From the NCBI RefSeq assembly GCF_001458595.1, contig NZ_LN890328.1, positions 148,797 through 212,796 of the forward strand: a stretch of DNA of 64,000 nucleotides. The letters are read 5' to 3'. Shown in pieces: positions 35,173 to 43,895 of the stretch; the first letter of the stretch is position 1; each line of letters opens with the position of its first letter. The position numbers and the translations under genes are program-made. This DNA is from Clostridium neonatale. GTDB lineage: Bacteria > Bacillota > Clostridia > Clostridiales > Clostridiaceae. Under the pieces are notes generated by a model. The model did not search any database, was not told where the DNA came from, and saw only the letters and a list, made by a program, of their open reading frames with translations.

Positions 35173-35427
35173 ATGGGAGAACTATCGAAGTTACCTAACA
35201 TTGGAGAGGTTGTTGAAAAGCAATTAAATGAAGTTGGAATAATGACATATGAGAAATTAAAGGAAATAGGCAGTAAACAGGCATGGCTAGATATAAAATC
35301 TATAGATGATTCAGCATGTATCAATAGATTATATGCACTAGAAGGTGCTATTCAAGGGATTAAGAAAAGTCAATTATCAAAAGAAGTGAAAGCAGAATTA
35401 AAAGGATTTTATGATACAGTAAAGTAA
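35173..35427 (+). CDS. TfoX C-terminal domain protein
   Basis: The product has 84 residues and matches the helix-hairpin-helix C-terminal domain of TfoX/Sxy proteins (SKLPNIGEVVEKQLNEVGI, then LKEIGSKQAWLDIKS and CINRLYALEGAIQGI). The N-terminal TfoX domain is not present, as is usual for these stand-alone forms. The role in Firmicutes is unknown. It is 14 bases behind the tautomerase gene with its own GGAGG. Confidence 0.9.
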   Translation: MGELSKLPNIGEVVEKQLNEVGIMTYEKLKEIGSKQAWLDIKSIDDSACINRLYALEGAIQGIKKSQLSKEVKAELKGFYDTVK

Positions 35428-35432
35428 TAAAT

Positions 35433-35510
35433 GGACAATTTGTATACGGTAAGAAATATATATTACTTGGAAATCCAGATTTATATGAAATGAGTGAAGA
35501 CTTAAAATAA
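35433..35510 (+). pseudogene. possible 3' remnant of a gene
   Basis: A frame of 25 codons reads GQFVYGKKYILLGNPDLYEM and SEDLK before TAA 35510. It is out of frame with the TfoX gene that ends six bases earlier and has no start of its own. It looks like a protein tail; the family is not recognised. Confidence 0.3.
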
Positions 35511-35596
35511 TAATTTTTTATATATTAAAGAAAGAATATTTGTAAAGGTGTAATATTTGATTTATGAATATTATGATTTAAAGAGGGAGAAATGTT

Positions 35597-36265
35597 GTGA
35601 ACAATGATTATATTAAAAAAATTGTATATTCTTTAGGGGCTGATGTATGTGGATTCTCAAATATAGGAAGATTCGATAATGCTCCCAAAGGATTTCATCC
35701 ATTAGATGTTTATGCTGAAACAAAATCTGTTATAGTATTTGGTAAGCAATTTCCATCAAGTCTATTTCAAGCAAACACTAATGTACCTTACACATTTTTT
35801 AAAAATAATTCTGCTAAATTGTTAGATGATATTTCTATTCAACTTACTTTGGCAATTGAATCAGAAGGGTGCAAGGCAATTCCTATTCCATCAGATGAAC
35901 CTTATGAATATTGGGATGCAGAAAATAAACATGGTAGGGGGATACTCTCATTAAAACATTTAGCACAATTATGTGGACTTGGATCCATTGGAAAAAATAC
36001 TTTATTAATAAATAAAGAATATGGTAATCGTCTTTACTTTGGAGCGGTAATTACAAATGCAGAATTAACTGAAGATGATTTATCAAACAATTTATGTCCT
36101 GAAAATTGTAATATTTGTATAAAATCCTGTCCTCAATCTGCATTAGATGGGATTACTGTAAATCAAAAGAAGTGCAGGGAACGATGCATCTATGTAACTG
36201 ATGGTGGAGGATTTGTGTATGGGTGTAATATTTGCAGAAAGGTATGTCCATTTGCAAATATATAA
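35597..36265 (+). CDS. QueG-like double [4Fe-4S] protein
   Basis: The start is GTG 35597 with GGGAG about nine bases upstream. The product has 222 residues, well below the 310-380 of true epoxyqueuosine reductase QueG. The cobalamin-domain-like N-terminal part includes LAQLCGLGSIGKNTLLINKEYG, shared with the QueG family. Two Fe-S clusters are formed by CPENCNICIKSCP and the later CRERC...YGCNICRKVCP. The short form lacks the C-terminal HEAT-like region. It could be a reductase of unknown substrate. It lies upstream of a nitroreductase but with a 160-base gap. Confidence 0.8.
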   Translation: MNNDYIKKIVYSLGADVCGFSNIGRFDNAPKGFHPLDVYAETKSVIVFGKQFPSSLFQANTNVPYTFFKNNSAKLLDDISIQLTLAIESEGCKAIPIPSDEPYEYWDAENKHGRGILSLKHLAQLCGLGSIGKNTLLINKEYGNRLYFGAVITNAELTEDDLSNNLCPENCNICIKSCPQSALDGITVNQKKCRERCIYVTDGGGFVYGCNICRKVCPFANI

Positions 36266-36426
36266 TTAAGTATTTATATTAACAAACTTCACTTTTTAAA
36301 AATACAAAAACTTTTTATGAAATAATATTTTCTTTAAAATGAAAATCAAATAGTTATTAATTTTAAATAAACGATTAAAAGAGTTTTTAAGAAGATAAAG
36401 GAAAAATTATTTGTAAGGAGAGGAAA

Positions 36427-37023
36427 ATGAGTATAGAAGCAATTTATAGTAGGAGAAGCATACGAAAATATAAAGCTGATAAAGTACCGCTAAATATGAT
36501 TGAGAAAATAATAGAAGCAGGAAGAAATGCGCCCTCAGGGAAAAATAAGCAACCGTGGAAATTTACTGTCTTTGGTGGAGATCAAAAGGATGAGATGCTT
36601 TTAGCAATGGACCGTGGAATTCAGCGAGAGTTAAATGAAGAGTCATTATTGCCTAAAGATAGAAATGGTTTACCAGACGCAATTAATACTCTGAAAATTA
36701 TGAAAGAAGCACCAATAGTTATTATGGTTTTAGATTCAGACTGCAAAACACCATTTGAGCTCATTACAGCTGAATACAGGATTACAGAAATAGTAAATAC
36801 ACTTTCTATAGGAGCGGCAATTCAAAATATGTTATTGCAGGCAGAAGATTTAGGACTGGGAACGTTATGGGTTGGAAATACATTTTTTGTATATGAAGAA
36901 CTATGTAGTTATCTTGAAACAGATATGCAGCTAGTTGGTGCGATAGCAGTTGGATACCCAAATGAGAAGCCGGATGTAAGACCAAGAAAGCCTATTGATA
37001 GTATAGTAGAATATAGGATTTAA
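36427..37023 (+). CDS. nitroreductase-family flavoprotein
   Basis: The product has 198 residues. The FMN phosphate-binding start IYSRRSIRKYKADKVP, the segment GRNAPSGKNKQPWKFTVF and the later AIQNMLLQAEDLGLGTLWVG are diagnostic of the NAD(P)H-dependent nitroreductase fold. These flavin enzymes reduce nitro groups, quinones or flavins in the cytoplasm. It has AAGGAGAGG before the ATG and ends with a terminator at 37132. A broken relative lies at 5919. Confidence 0.92.
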   Translation: MSIEAIYSRRSIRKYKADKVPLNMIEKIIEAGRNAPSGKNKQPWKFTVFGGDQKDEMLLAMDRGIQRELNEESLLPKDRNGLPDAINTLKIMKEAPIVIMVLDSDCKTPFELITAEYRITEIVNTLSIGAAIQNMLLQAEDLGLGTLWVGNTFFVYEELCSYLETDMQLVGAIAVGYPNEKPDVRPRKPIDSIVEYRI

Positions 37024-37131
37024 ACGGCGAATTACTTATTGGAGACAGATCAAGAAATGTTAATTTTAGATTTAGATGTATATTGTCTCTAATATGTGCA
37101 ATTAATAATAAATTTTGCTTGCTATAAATAA

Positions 37132-37184
37132 AAATTCTTAAATTCTAGAGTTACTAAGAACTTTAGGATTTAAGAATTTTTTTA
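37132..37184 (+). terminator. terminator after the nitroreductase gene
   Basis: AAATTCTTAAAT (37132-37143) pairs perfectly with ATTTAAGAATTT (37168-37179), followed by TTTTT. A second T-tailed hairpin, AAGTTAGA with TCTAACTT, lies at 37251-37303. Confidence 0.75.
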
Positions 37185-37318
37185 TGTAGACTATAAATAA
37201 AATTATTTTACTATAAAATAACAACTAGTATAAAGATATTTAAGAAAAAGAAGTTAGAGAAACTTTAGTAGAAAAAAATATTAAAGGTTTTTCTAACTTT
37301 TTTGTATTGAAAAGTTTA

Positions 37319-37385
37319 TGAAACAAGATGAAACTTGTTAGTAACATAAATATGAAATAAAACGTTTTTTGTTGCAACACATATT
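37319..37385 (+). promoter_or_regulatory. candidate upstream activating sites for the sigma-54 activator
   Basis: Two exact TGAAAC copies (37319 and 37329) and a related ATGAAATAAAACG (about 37352) lie 70-130 bases before the sigma-54 promoter at 37452. The same hexamer is clustered ahead of the second sigma-54 promoter (41237-41298). A small palindrome, GTTGCAAC, lies at 37371-37378. Confidence 0.5.
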
Positions 37386-37451
37386 GAAGGTGATTTTTTA
37401 GAAATCCCAAGAAAATGGCCTTTGAGAAAAATATGATACAAGAGATAAAAG

Positions 37452-37468
37452 TGGCATGAAAGTTGCTT
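37452..37468 (+). promoter_or_regulatory. sigma-54 promoter 1
   Basis: TGGCATGAAAGTTGCTT has the GG (-24) and GC (-12) doublets with the required spacing. It lies about 380 bases upstream of the AEC permease gene. The long leader contains a hairpin with a T-run around 37606-37638 and no clear gene. Confidence 0.8.
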
Positions 37469-37846
37469 TATAAATAAGTATACGAAAGGGGGGAGATGAT
37501 ATATCATTCCTAAGGAACTTGTCAGGTATCACAGTTATATTTGATAGATCATATAGAAGTAGAAAAATTGGTTTATATTGGTAAAGTATAATAATTAAAA
37601 TAGTGATAATGAAGCGAGTTATCTTATGGTATTTTTTTATATCTAATATATTTAAGCGGGAAAAATAATAGTTCTTTAGAAAATATTATAGTTCCTGATG
37701 AGCTAGATATTATTGAAATGTAAATGTTATCAAGGAGAGTGGTGAAAAATGAGTCATTTGATCTAATAAATTTGTATTACAAATTGTATATAAATGTTTA
37801 GAGTTATTATGAAATATTAAATAAAAAAATGAGGAGGAATTGTAAA

Positions 37847-38773
37847 ATGGCAACTATATTATTAAAAGCCTTAACGTTCATTGTTGTTTTTGCATTAGGT
37901 TATGCATTGAAAAAGAAGGGCCTCTTTGGACCGAAGGACTATAACGTTCTTAAAAAGGTGATGGTTAATGTTACGCTTCCATGTTCAGTACTTAGTGCCT
38001 TTGGAGGTTTTGAAAATAACCTGGTTCTTTATTTAGTTTGTTTACTAGGTTTAGGATGTAATATCATTTTGGTATTTGTTGGATATATAATGTCTAGAAA
38101 AAAAGACAATCCTACAAAAGCCTTTTATATGATTTGCACTGGAGATTACAATATTGGAGCATTTGCAATGCCATTTGCACAACAATTCTTTGGACCTATA
38201 GGAGTCATGACTACTGCAATGTTTGATATGGGAAATGCCCTTATGTGTAATGGTGGTTCATACATGCTAACATCAAGCATGATTGAGGTAGAGAATGGAG
38301 AAAAGGTTACAATAAAAGACATGCTTAAAAAATTATTTTCTTCGGTTCCTTTCTGCACTTATGTATTAGTGTTAATTTTAGGCTTTTTAAGTATAAAGAT
38401 ACCAACTCAATTAACTGATTTTATTAAACCAGCAGCTAATGCACATTCATTTGTTTCAATGTTTATGGTTGGATTAATGCTTGAAATCAATATAGAAAAA
38501 TCAGTTATAGCAGAAGTTATGAAAGTTTTAAGTCTTCGTTATGTTATGGCAGCAATTTTTGCAGCTATATTCTTATTCGTTCTTCCATTCGAAGGAGAAA
38601 TAAGAAGAGCATTAGCGGTTGTTGCATTTGCACCACTTTCAATTATAGGATCTACTTTTACTGAAAAGGCAGGAGGAAGTCCGGTACAAGCTAGTCTTGG
38701 AGTATCTATATCAATTCTATGCAGTGTTGTTATTATGACAATAATGGTAATTGGCCTTGGCGTAGGCGCATAG
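37847..38773 (+). CDS. AEC-family transporter
   Basis: The start is ATG 37847, nine bases after AGGAGG; ATG 37829 overlaps that site. The product has 308 residues and about ten hydrophobic segments split in two halves. The motif VMVNVTLPCSVLSAFGGF and the broken-helix region CTGDYNIGAFAMPFAQQFFG fit the auxin efflux carrier family, whose bacterial members often carry organic acids such as malate. As the first gene behind sigma-54 promoter 1, it is the probable substrate carrier of the catabolic cluster. Confidence 0.88.
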   Translation: MATILLKALTFIVVFALGYALKKKGLFGPKDYNVLKKVMVNVTLPCSVLSAFGGFENNLVLYLVCLLGLGCNIILVFVGYIMSRKKDNPTKAFYMICTGDYNIGAFAMPFAQQFFGPIGVMTTAMFDMGNALMCNGGSYMLTSSMIEVENGEKVTIKDMLKKLFSSVPFCTYVLVLILGFLSIKIPTQLTDFIKPAANAHSFVSMFMVGLMLEINIEKSVIAEVMKVLSLRYVMAAIFAAIFLFVLPFEGEIRRALAVVAFAPLSIIGSTFTEKAGGSPVQASLGVSISILCSVVIMTIMVIGLGVGA

Positions 38774-38850
38774 TAAGTAAAATATCGTAGTTCAATATTT
38801 TAAATAAAAGTTTAATAATTTAATTTTAAATAAAGAGAGGAAGATAAATT

Positions 38851-39855
38851 ATGCATAAACCAATTTTAGGAATTTTATTAGGAGATACAACAGGGGTTGG
38901 ACCAGAACTTATAGCGAAGATAGCAGCTAATGGTTTTTTAACAGATCAATGTAGACCAGTTATTATAGGTGATGTTAGAGTATTTGAAAATGGATTAAAA
39001 ATTATTGGAGAAACTGCGCCACACTATGTAATTTCTGATATAGATGAAGCTGATTGGAGCAAGGGTATTCCAGTATTAGATATGAAGGATCAAAATCCTG
39101 AGGATATTGTTATAGGTAAAATAAGTGCAGAATGTGGAAAAGCAGTTTTGAACATGATTAAGACAGCTGCAAAGTTATATAATGATGGAAAAATAGAAGG
39201 TTTCTGTTTTGCACCATTTAACAAGGCTGCTATGATCGAAGGTGGATGCTCATTTGAAAGTGAACACCACTTATTAGCCAACTTATTCGGAGTTACAGGA
39301 CCTTTTGGTGAAATTAATGTAGTTGGTGAGTTATGTACCACAAGAACAACTAGTCACATTCCAATAAAGGATGTAAGTGAACATATAACAGTGGAAAGCA
39401 TATTACGTGCAGTAAGATTATCTTATGATACTGTAAAAGGAATGGGCGTTGAAGACCCAATAATAGGAGTTGCAGCTTTGAATCCACACTGTGGTGAAAA
39501 TGGTCTATGTGGACGTGAGGAATTGGATATAATCGTTCCAGCTATCGAAGAAGCGAAGAAATTGGGAATAAATGCAAAAGGACCTTATTCTTCTGATATT
39601 TTATTCATAAAAGCATTTAATGGTGATTTTGACAGTGTTGTAACTATGTATCATGATCAAGGGCAAATTGCTTTAAAGCTTAAAGGCTTTAGAGGTGGAA
39701 TTACTATTGCGGGTGGACAGCCAGCACCTATAGTTACATGTGCGCATGGTACAGCTTATGATATTGCTGGTAAAGGAATTGTAGACACATCTTCTATTGA
39801 AAATGCTGTAAAGATGTGTACTAAAATGGCTATAGTAAAACACGATAAAAACTAA
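38851..39855 (+). CDS. PdxA2-type 4-phospho-hydroxyacid dehydrogenase
   Basis: The product has 334 residues and belongs to the PdxA family (LLGDTTGVGPELIAKI at residues 9-24). Metal-binding histidines lie in FESEHHLLANLFG, LNPHCGENGLCGREE and MYHDQGQIALKLKG. PdxA proper makes vitamin B6, while PdxA2 enzymes oxidise 4-phospho-D-threonate or -erythronate, which then lose CO2 to give dihydroxyacetone phosphate. The sugar-acid gene neighbourhood argues for PdxA2. The kinase that usually accompanies it (DUF1537 type) is not in the window, so the phospho-substrate must come from elsewhere or the reaction differs. Confidence 0.85.
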   Translation: MHKPILGILLGDTTGVGPELIAKIAANGFLTDQCRPVIIGDVRVFENGLKIIGETAPHYVISDIDEADWSKGIPVLDMKDQNPEDIVIGKISAECGKAVLNMIKTAAKLYNDGKIEGFCFAPFNKAAMIEGGCSFESEHHLLANLFGVTGPFGEINVVGELCTTRTTSHIPIKDVSEHITVESILRAVRLSYDTVKGMGVEDPIIGVAALNPHCGENGLCGREELDIIVPAIEEAKKLGINAKGPYSSDILFIKAFNGDFDSVVTMYHDQGQIALKLKGFRGGITIAGGQPAPIVTCAHGTAYDIAGKGIVDTSSIENAVKMCTKMAIVKHDKN

Positions 39856-40064
39856 TATTTAATAAAGTTTTACCTATAAATTTTATATAATTCTCATTAA
39901 TCCCTTTTCCCTGATAACTATTTGTCTATATGAAAATGCCTTTAACCCAATTATAATTAAATTTTTAGTTTATCAGGGGAGTTCTGTAATGAACAATATT
40001 TTTAAATAGAAATGCAGCAACATTATAGTTACTGTTTGTATTAGATAGTTAGAAATATATTATC

Positions 40065-40095
40065 ATTTTAAGGGCTTGAATAAAGCCCTTAAAAT
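40065..40095 (+). terminator. inverted repeat between pdxA2-like and transaldolase genes
   Basis: ATTTTAAGGGCTT (40065-40077) pairs perfectly with AAGCCCTTAAAAT (40083-40095). The T-tail is weak. It lies 50 bases ahead of the transaldolase gene, so it may lower readthrough into it. The rest of 39856-40145 holds nothing else. Confidence 0.55.
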
Positions 40096-40145
40096 ATAGT
40101 CTTAAATATTAATGTTTCTTAGACATTAAAGGAGGAAAATAAGAA

Positions 40146-40793
40146 ATGAAATTATTTATAGATACAGCTAATGTAGCAGATATTAAAATGGCAAATGACA
40201 TGGGTATTATTTGCGGAGTTACTACTAATCCTTCACTTATAGCTAAAGAGGGGCGAGATTTCAATGAGGTAATAAAAGAAATAACTTCAATTGTAGATGG
40301 TCCAATAAGTGGAGAAGTAATTAGCTTAGATGCAGATGGAATGATTAAAGAAGGAAGAGAAATTGCTAAAATCCATAAAAATATGGTAGTTAAAATTCCT
40401 ATGACAGAAGAAGGACTTAAGGCTGTAAAAGTTTTATCAAAGGAAAATATAAAGACCAATGTTACTTTAATATTCACACCAGCACAGGCTTTACTTGCTG
40501 CAAGAGCAGGAGCTTCTTATGTTAGTCCTTTTTTAGGAAGATTAGATGACATTGCTACAAATTCTTTAGAATTAATTAAAACAATAGTGGATATATTTAA
40601 AATCCATGATATTACAACAGAAATAATAACTGCAAGTATAAGAAGTCCGCTACATGTGGTGGATGCAGCAAGAGCAGGAGCTCATATAGCTACAGTTCCA
40701 GCTAATGTAATTAAAGCAATGTTAAAACATCCATTAACAGATAGTGGTATTGAAAGATTTATGAAGGATTGGAATGACGCTTTTAATAAATAA
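40146..40793 (+). CDS. transaldolase / fructose-6-phosphate aldolase-like
   Basis: The product has 215 residues, the small decameric class of transaldolases. The N-terminus [16 protein letters not shown] and the block [16 protein letters not shown] are diagnostic; the Schiff-base lysine is K83 in [14 protein letters not shown]. It transfers or cleaves dihydroxyacetone units between sugars. In this cluster it would rearrange sugar phosphates together with the split transketolase. AGGAGG stands upstream of the ATG, and a strong terminator follows. Confidence 0.92.
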   Translation: MKLFIDTANVADIKMANDMGIICGVTTNPSLIAKEGRDFNEVIKEITSIVDGPISGEVISLDADGMIKEGREIAKIHKNMVVKIPMTEEGLKAVKVLSKENIKTNVTLIFTPAQALLAARAGASYVSPFLGRLDDIATNSLELIKTIVDIFKIHDITTEIITASIRSPLHVVDAARAGAHIATVPANVIKAMLKHPLTDSGIERFMKDWNDAFNK

Positions 40794-40906
40794 TCTATGA
40801 CAAAATATGATGAAAATTTCGGTACAAAAACTTAACTAAAAAACATATAGAATATTAAATATTATGTTAAATATCAATAGATTAATTTAGCAGGTTTATT
40901 TAGGAG

Positions 40907-40948
40907 CATACATAGATTTATGTAAAATCAAATCTATGTATGTTTTTT
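40907..40948 (+). terminator. terminator after the transaldolase gene
   Basis: CATACATAGATTT (40907-40919) pairs perfectly with AAATCTATGTATG (40930-40942), followed by TTTTTT. A weaker hairpin, CCCAAA with TTTGGG and a T-run, lies at 41060-41090. Confidence 0.85.
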
Positions 40949-41236
40949 AACGTATATGAAAGTATAAAATTTTTAGCATAGTAAAAGCCTTAATAATAGA
41001 ACTTTTCTGTAACATAGATGGGTTCAATACATTAAAAAAATTATAGTCCCGCAAAAGAACCCAAAAGCAAGTTTGGGAACCTTTTTTATTCTTTAGAAAA
41101 TTATATTGCAATATAACTGCGGCCAAGGTGTCACTTGAGGGTATAACTTGCATTGGTTAATATTATTGATATATAGCATAGTATCCTTGGTGATTTTTTT
41201 GTATATGATTATTTCATAATTAATGTAAGAGAATTA

Positions 41237-41298
41237 TGAAACATTCTTTTGAAACATTATGAAACGTTTATTTAAAAACAATGTGAAACATATGAAAC
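41237..41298 (+). promoter_or_regulatory. cluster of five TGAAAC repeats, candidate activator sites
   Basis: TGAAAC starts at 41237, 41250, 41260, 41284 and 41293, within 62 bases, mostly as ATGAAACAT or ATGAAACGT. The cluster lies 155-215 bases upstream of sigma-54 promoter 2, a normal distance for an enhancer-binding protein's sites. The repeats are direct, not inverted. The encoded PrpR-type activator at 47789 is the obvious candidate binder. Confidence 0.6.
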
Positions 41299-41451
41299 AT
41301 TAATAATGAAGTTTAAAAGCAATAAAGTCATAAAACTAATAAAGAAAGACATTTTATTTCAAGGTGATAAATATCATAAACAGCCTAAAGTGAAGAACTT
41401 TTTTACTGTTGTTTTAATGAAATCAAGAAAATATAAGCGCAGAAAATAAGT

Positions 41452-41468
41452 TGGCACGGAAGTTGCTT
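41452..41468 (+). promoter_or_regulatory. sigma-54 promoter 2
   Basis: TGGCACGGAAGTTGCTT is a near-perfect match to the -24/-12 consensus (TGGCACG, four bases, TTGCT). It lies about 75 bases before the first gene of the long operon at 41542. Confidence 0.9.
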
Positions 41469-41541
41469 AATATATTTGTGTATGAATAAACTATAAAAAA
41501 TAACTAAGAGTATAAGATGTGTAGAAGGAGGTGAATGGCAC

Positions 41542-42372
41542 ATGAAGTTATGTTATCAAGTAGCAACCCCAGATGTAGCAATTTCAGATTCTGTCACAGC
41601 ATATCAGGGGCCATTAGATAAAAGCTTTTCAGATTTATCTGCTCTTGGATATGATGGAGTTGAATTGATGACTTTAAATCCAAGTGAATTGGATTGGGAT
41701 TTTGTCAAAAAAGAAGCAGAAAAAAATCACCTAGATATTGCTTTAGTTTGCACAGGTGAGATATTTGGCCAGCTTGGATTAAGTTATACTAATCCTAAAG
41801 AAGAAAATAGAAAAGAAGCAATTAGAAGATCAAAAGAAATAATTGATTTTGCAAGTTATCTTGGTGCCAATATTAATATTGGCAGGATTAGAGGCCAATA
41901 CTGTAGTGAATTAACTAAAGAAGAAACTTACAAATATGCAGTGGAGGCTTTTCGAGAATTAGCTGATTATTCTATAAAAAAGAATGTAATGATTGCATTA
42001 GAAACTGTAACTATTATGCAGACAAATTTTATTAATACTTTGGCGGAAGGCGCGGCTATGGTAGATGCAGTTGATAGACCGAATTTTAAGTTAATGATGG
42101 ATATCTTCCATTTAAATCTAGAAGAAAAAGACGTTATTGAAGCTATAAAGAAGTACAGTCCATATAATATTCATGTTCATTTAGCTGATAATAATAGACG
42201 ATATCCAGGACATTGTGGTTTAAATTTTGAAAAGATTTTTACTACATTTAAGGAGTGTGGTTATGATGGTAACTTTTGTACGGAAATTTTCCAAATACCA
42301 AATCAAGAAGAGGCTGCTAAAGGTGCGATAGAATACTTGAAGCCTATTATTAAAAGAGTATATGGTGATTAG
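41542..42372 (+). CDS. TIM-barrel sugar isomerase/epimerase (Hyi/ApsI-like)
   Basis: The product has 276 residues and the AP-endonuclease-2-type TIM barrel of the sugar phosphate isomerase/epimerase family. Probable metal ligands are in ALETVTIMQ (Glu), LMMDIFHLNL (Asp, His), HVHLADNNRRYPGHCGLNF (His, Asp) and FCTEIFQIP (Glu). Relatives include hydroxypyruvate isomerase, D-apiose isomerase and 3-keto-sugar-acid enzymes. It is the first gene of the operon behind sigma-54 promoter 2, with AAGGAGGTG upstream. Confidence 0.85.
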   Translation: MKLCYQVATPDVAISDSVTAYQGPLDKSFSDLSALGYDGVELMTLNPSELDWDFVKKEAEKNHLDIALVCTGEIFGQLGLSYTNPKEENRKEAIRRSKEIIDFASYLGANINIGRIRGQYCSELTKEETYKYAVEAFRELADYSIKKNVMIALETVTIMQTNFINTLAEGAAMVDAVDRPNFKLMMDIFHLNLEEKDVIEAIKKYSPYNIHVHLADNNRRYPGHCGLNFEKIFTTFKECGYDGNFCTEIFQIPNQEEAAKGAIEYLKPIIKRVYGD

Positions 42373-42383
42373 GAGATGGCGTA

Positions 42384-43040
42384 ATGAAAAGTATTGCATT
42401 AATTCATACTGTGGAAAGTGTAGCAGTATCTTTTGGTAAAACACTAAAGAAAATATTAAATGAAGAAGTGAAAATTCATAATATATGGGATGATTTTTTA
42501 GCAAATAATCCTAATGAAATTGGAGAATTTACCATTGATAATCGTAACAGATTGTTTAATGATATAAAGTCTGCTGAAATGACAGGGGCTGATGTAATTG
42601 TTGTAACATGTTCTACATTAACTCCAGTTGTCAAAATGATAAGGCCTTTTATAAAAGTACCTTTGATAGCAATAGACGATGCAATGGGAGAAAAGGCAGT
42701 TCTATATGGAGAAAAAATATTGGTACTTGCAACAGCGGAAAGTACAATTATCCCAACTAAAGATAAGCTTGCAGAAGAAGCAACAAAAAATAATATAAAG
42801 ATAAAAGTTGATGAATTGGTTTGTGCACCTGCTTTTCAAGCTTTGAAAACAATGGAAATGAACAAACATGATAATTTAATAAAAAAGATGGTTCAAAATG
42901 TATCAGGATATGATTGCATTGTTTTAGCACAGGCATCAATGGCACACTTGGAATCAGATATTTCGAAAATTTGTGGATGCCCGGTTTTATCTAGTCCAAA
43001 ACTTTGTATGGAGCAAGTTAAAAAAATTTTATATAAATAA
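42384..43040 (+). CDS. Asp/Glu/hydantoin racemase-family protein
   Basis: The product has 218 residues. The first catalytic cysteine of the family is C76 in VIVVTCSTLTPVVKM. The second, expected in a VLGCTG-like block in the C-terminal half, is replaced: the sequence there reads CIVLAQASMAHLE. A one-cysteine site suggests an isomerase or decarboxylase-like activity rather than a classical two-base racemase. It lies 11 bases behind the TIM-barrel gene and 24 before the transketolase genes, so it is part of the same catabolic operon. Confidence 0.8.
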   Translation: MKSIALIHTVESVAVSFGKTLKKILNEEVKIHNIWDDFLANNPNEIGEFTIDNRNRLFNDIKSAEMTGADVIVVTCSTLTPVVKMIRPFIKVPLIAIDDAMGEKAVLYGEKILVLATAESTIIPTKDKLAEEATKNNIKIKVDELVCAPAFQALKTMEMNKHDNLIKKMVQNVSGYDCIVLAQASMAHLESDISKICGCPVLSSPKLCMEQVKKILYK

Positions 43041-43064
43041 TATTAATGGAAAAGAGGTTGAGTT

Positions 43065-43895
43065 ATGATGACAAATGAAAGAAAACAAGAGTTAGAGTCT
43101 CTTTGCTTACGCTTCAGAAATGAATTAATAGATCTATTACATGACATTCAAACAGGTCATCCAGGTGGTTCACTATCATGTCTTGAAATTTTAACAACAT
43201 TATATACAGAGAAAATGAATCACAATCCAAAGAATCCTAAAATGGAAGGACGAGATAGATTAATTCTTTCAAAGGGACATGCTGCTCCTATCTTGTATAT
43301 GAATTTAGCAGAACAAGGATATTTTAAAAAAGAGGAATTAAAGACATTAAGACAAATTAACAGCAATCTTCAAGGTCATCCTTGTATGCACAAAACAGCT
43401 GGTGTTGAGTTATCTACTGGCCCATTGGGATTAGGGCTTGGTGCTGGACTTGGAATGTGTTTAGGAGAACGCTTAAAAGGTAACGATTCTTATATATATG
43501 TAATTCTAGGCGATGGTGAAATTCAAGAAGGGTCTATTTGGGAATCAGTTATGGCAGCTTCAAAATTCAATGCTGATCATTTGATTGCTATTCTTGATAA
43601 TAATGGAGTTCAATTAGATGGAAAATTAGAGGATATTATGCCAATGGGCGATATAAAAGCAAAATGGGAAGCCTTTGGCTGGAATGTGATTCCATGTGAT
43701 GGACATGATGTAAGTTCAATTTCTGATGCTGTTGATAAGGCAAAAGAAAATAAAGGTAAACCAACCTTGATTTTGGCTAAAACCGTAAAGGGAAAAGGTA
43801 TCTCTTTCATGGAAGGTAAAAATACATGGCATGGAAAAGCAATTAGTGATGAAGACTATAAGAATGCAAAAGCTGAGTTAGGAGGTGCTTGTTAA
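43065..43895 (+). CDS. transketolase, N-terminal subunit
   Basis: The product has 276 residues and corresponds to the thiamine-diphosphate PP domain. HPGGSLSCLEI, LSKGHAAPILYMNLAEQGY and the binding motif GDGEIQEGSIWE...ILDNNGVQLDG are all present. Split transketolases of this type act on standard pentose phosphates or, in apulose-4-phosphate catabolism (AplAB), on branched sugar phosphates. Its stop overlaps the start of the C-terminal subunit by one base, so the two are made together. Confidence 0.93.
   Translation: MMTNERKQELESLCLRFRNELIDLLHDIQTGHPGGSLSCLEILTTLYTEKMNHNPKNPKMEGRDRLILSKGHAAPILYMNLAEQGYFKKEELKTLRQINSNLQGHPCMHKTAGVELSTGPLGLGLGAGLGMCLGERLKGNDSYIYVILGDGEIQEGSIWESVMAASKFNADHLIAILDNNGVQLDGKLEDIMPMGDIKAKWEAFGWNVIPCDGHDVSSISDAVDKAKENKGKPTLILAKTVKGKGISFMEGKNTWHGKAISDEDYKNAKAELGGAC

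Noticed and set aside
37500..37760. Short frames in the leader of sigma-54 promoter 1 as genes
   Set aside because: Frames are below 40 codons and lack starts with ribosome sites in frame; one reads SSLENIIVPDELDIIEM and may be a remnant, but I cannot support it.
41237..41298. TGAAAC repeats as a CRISPR array
   Set aside because: The units are only six bases, the spacing is 9-24 bases and no cas gene is near; the position ahead of a sigma-54 promoter explains them better.
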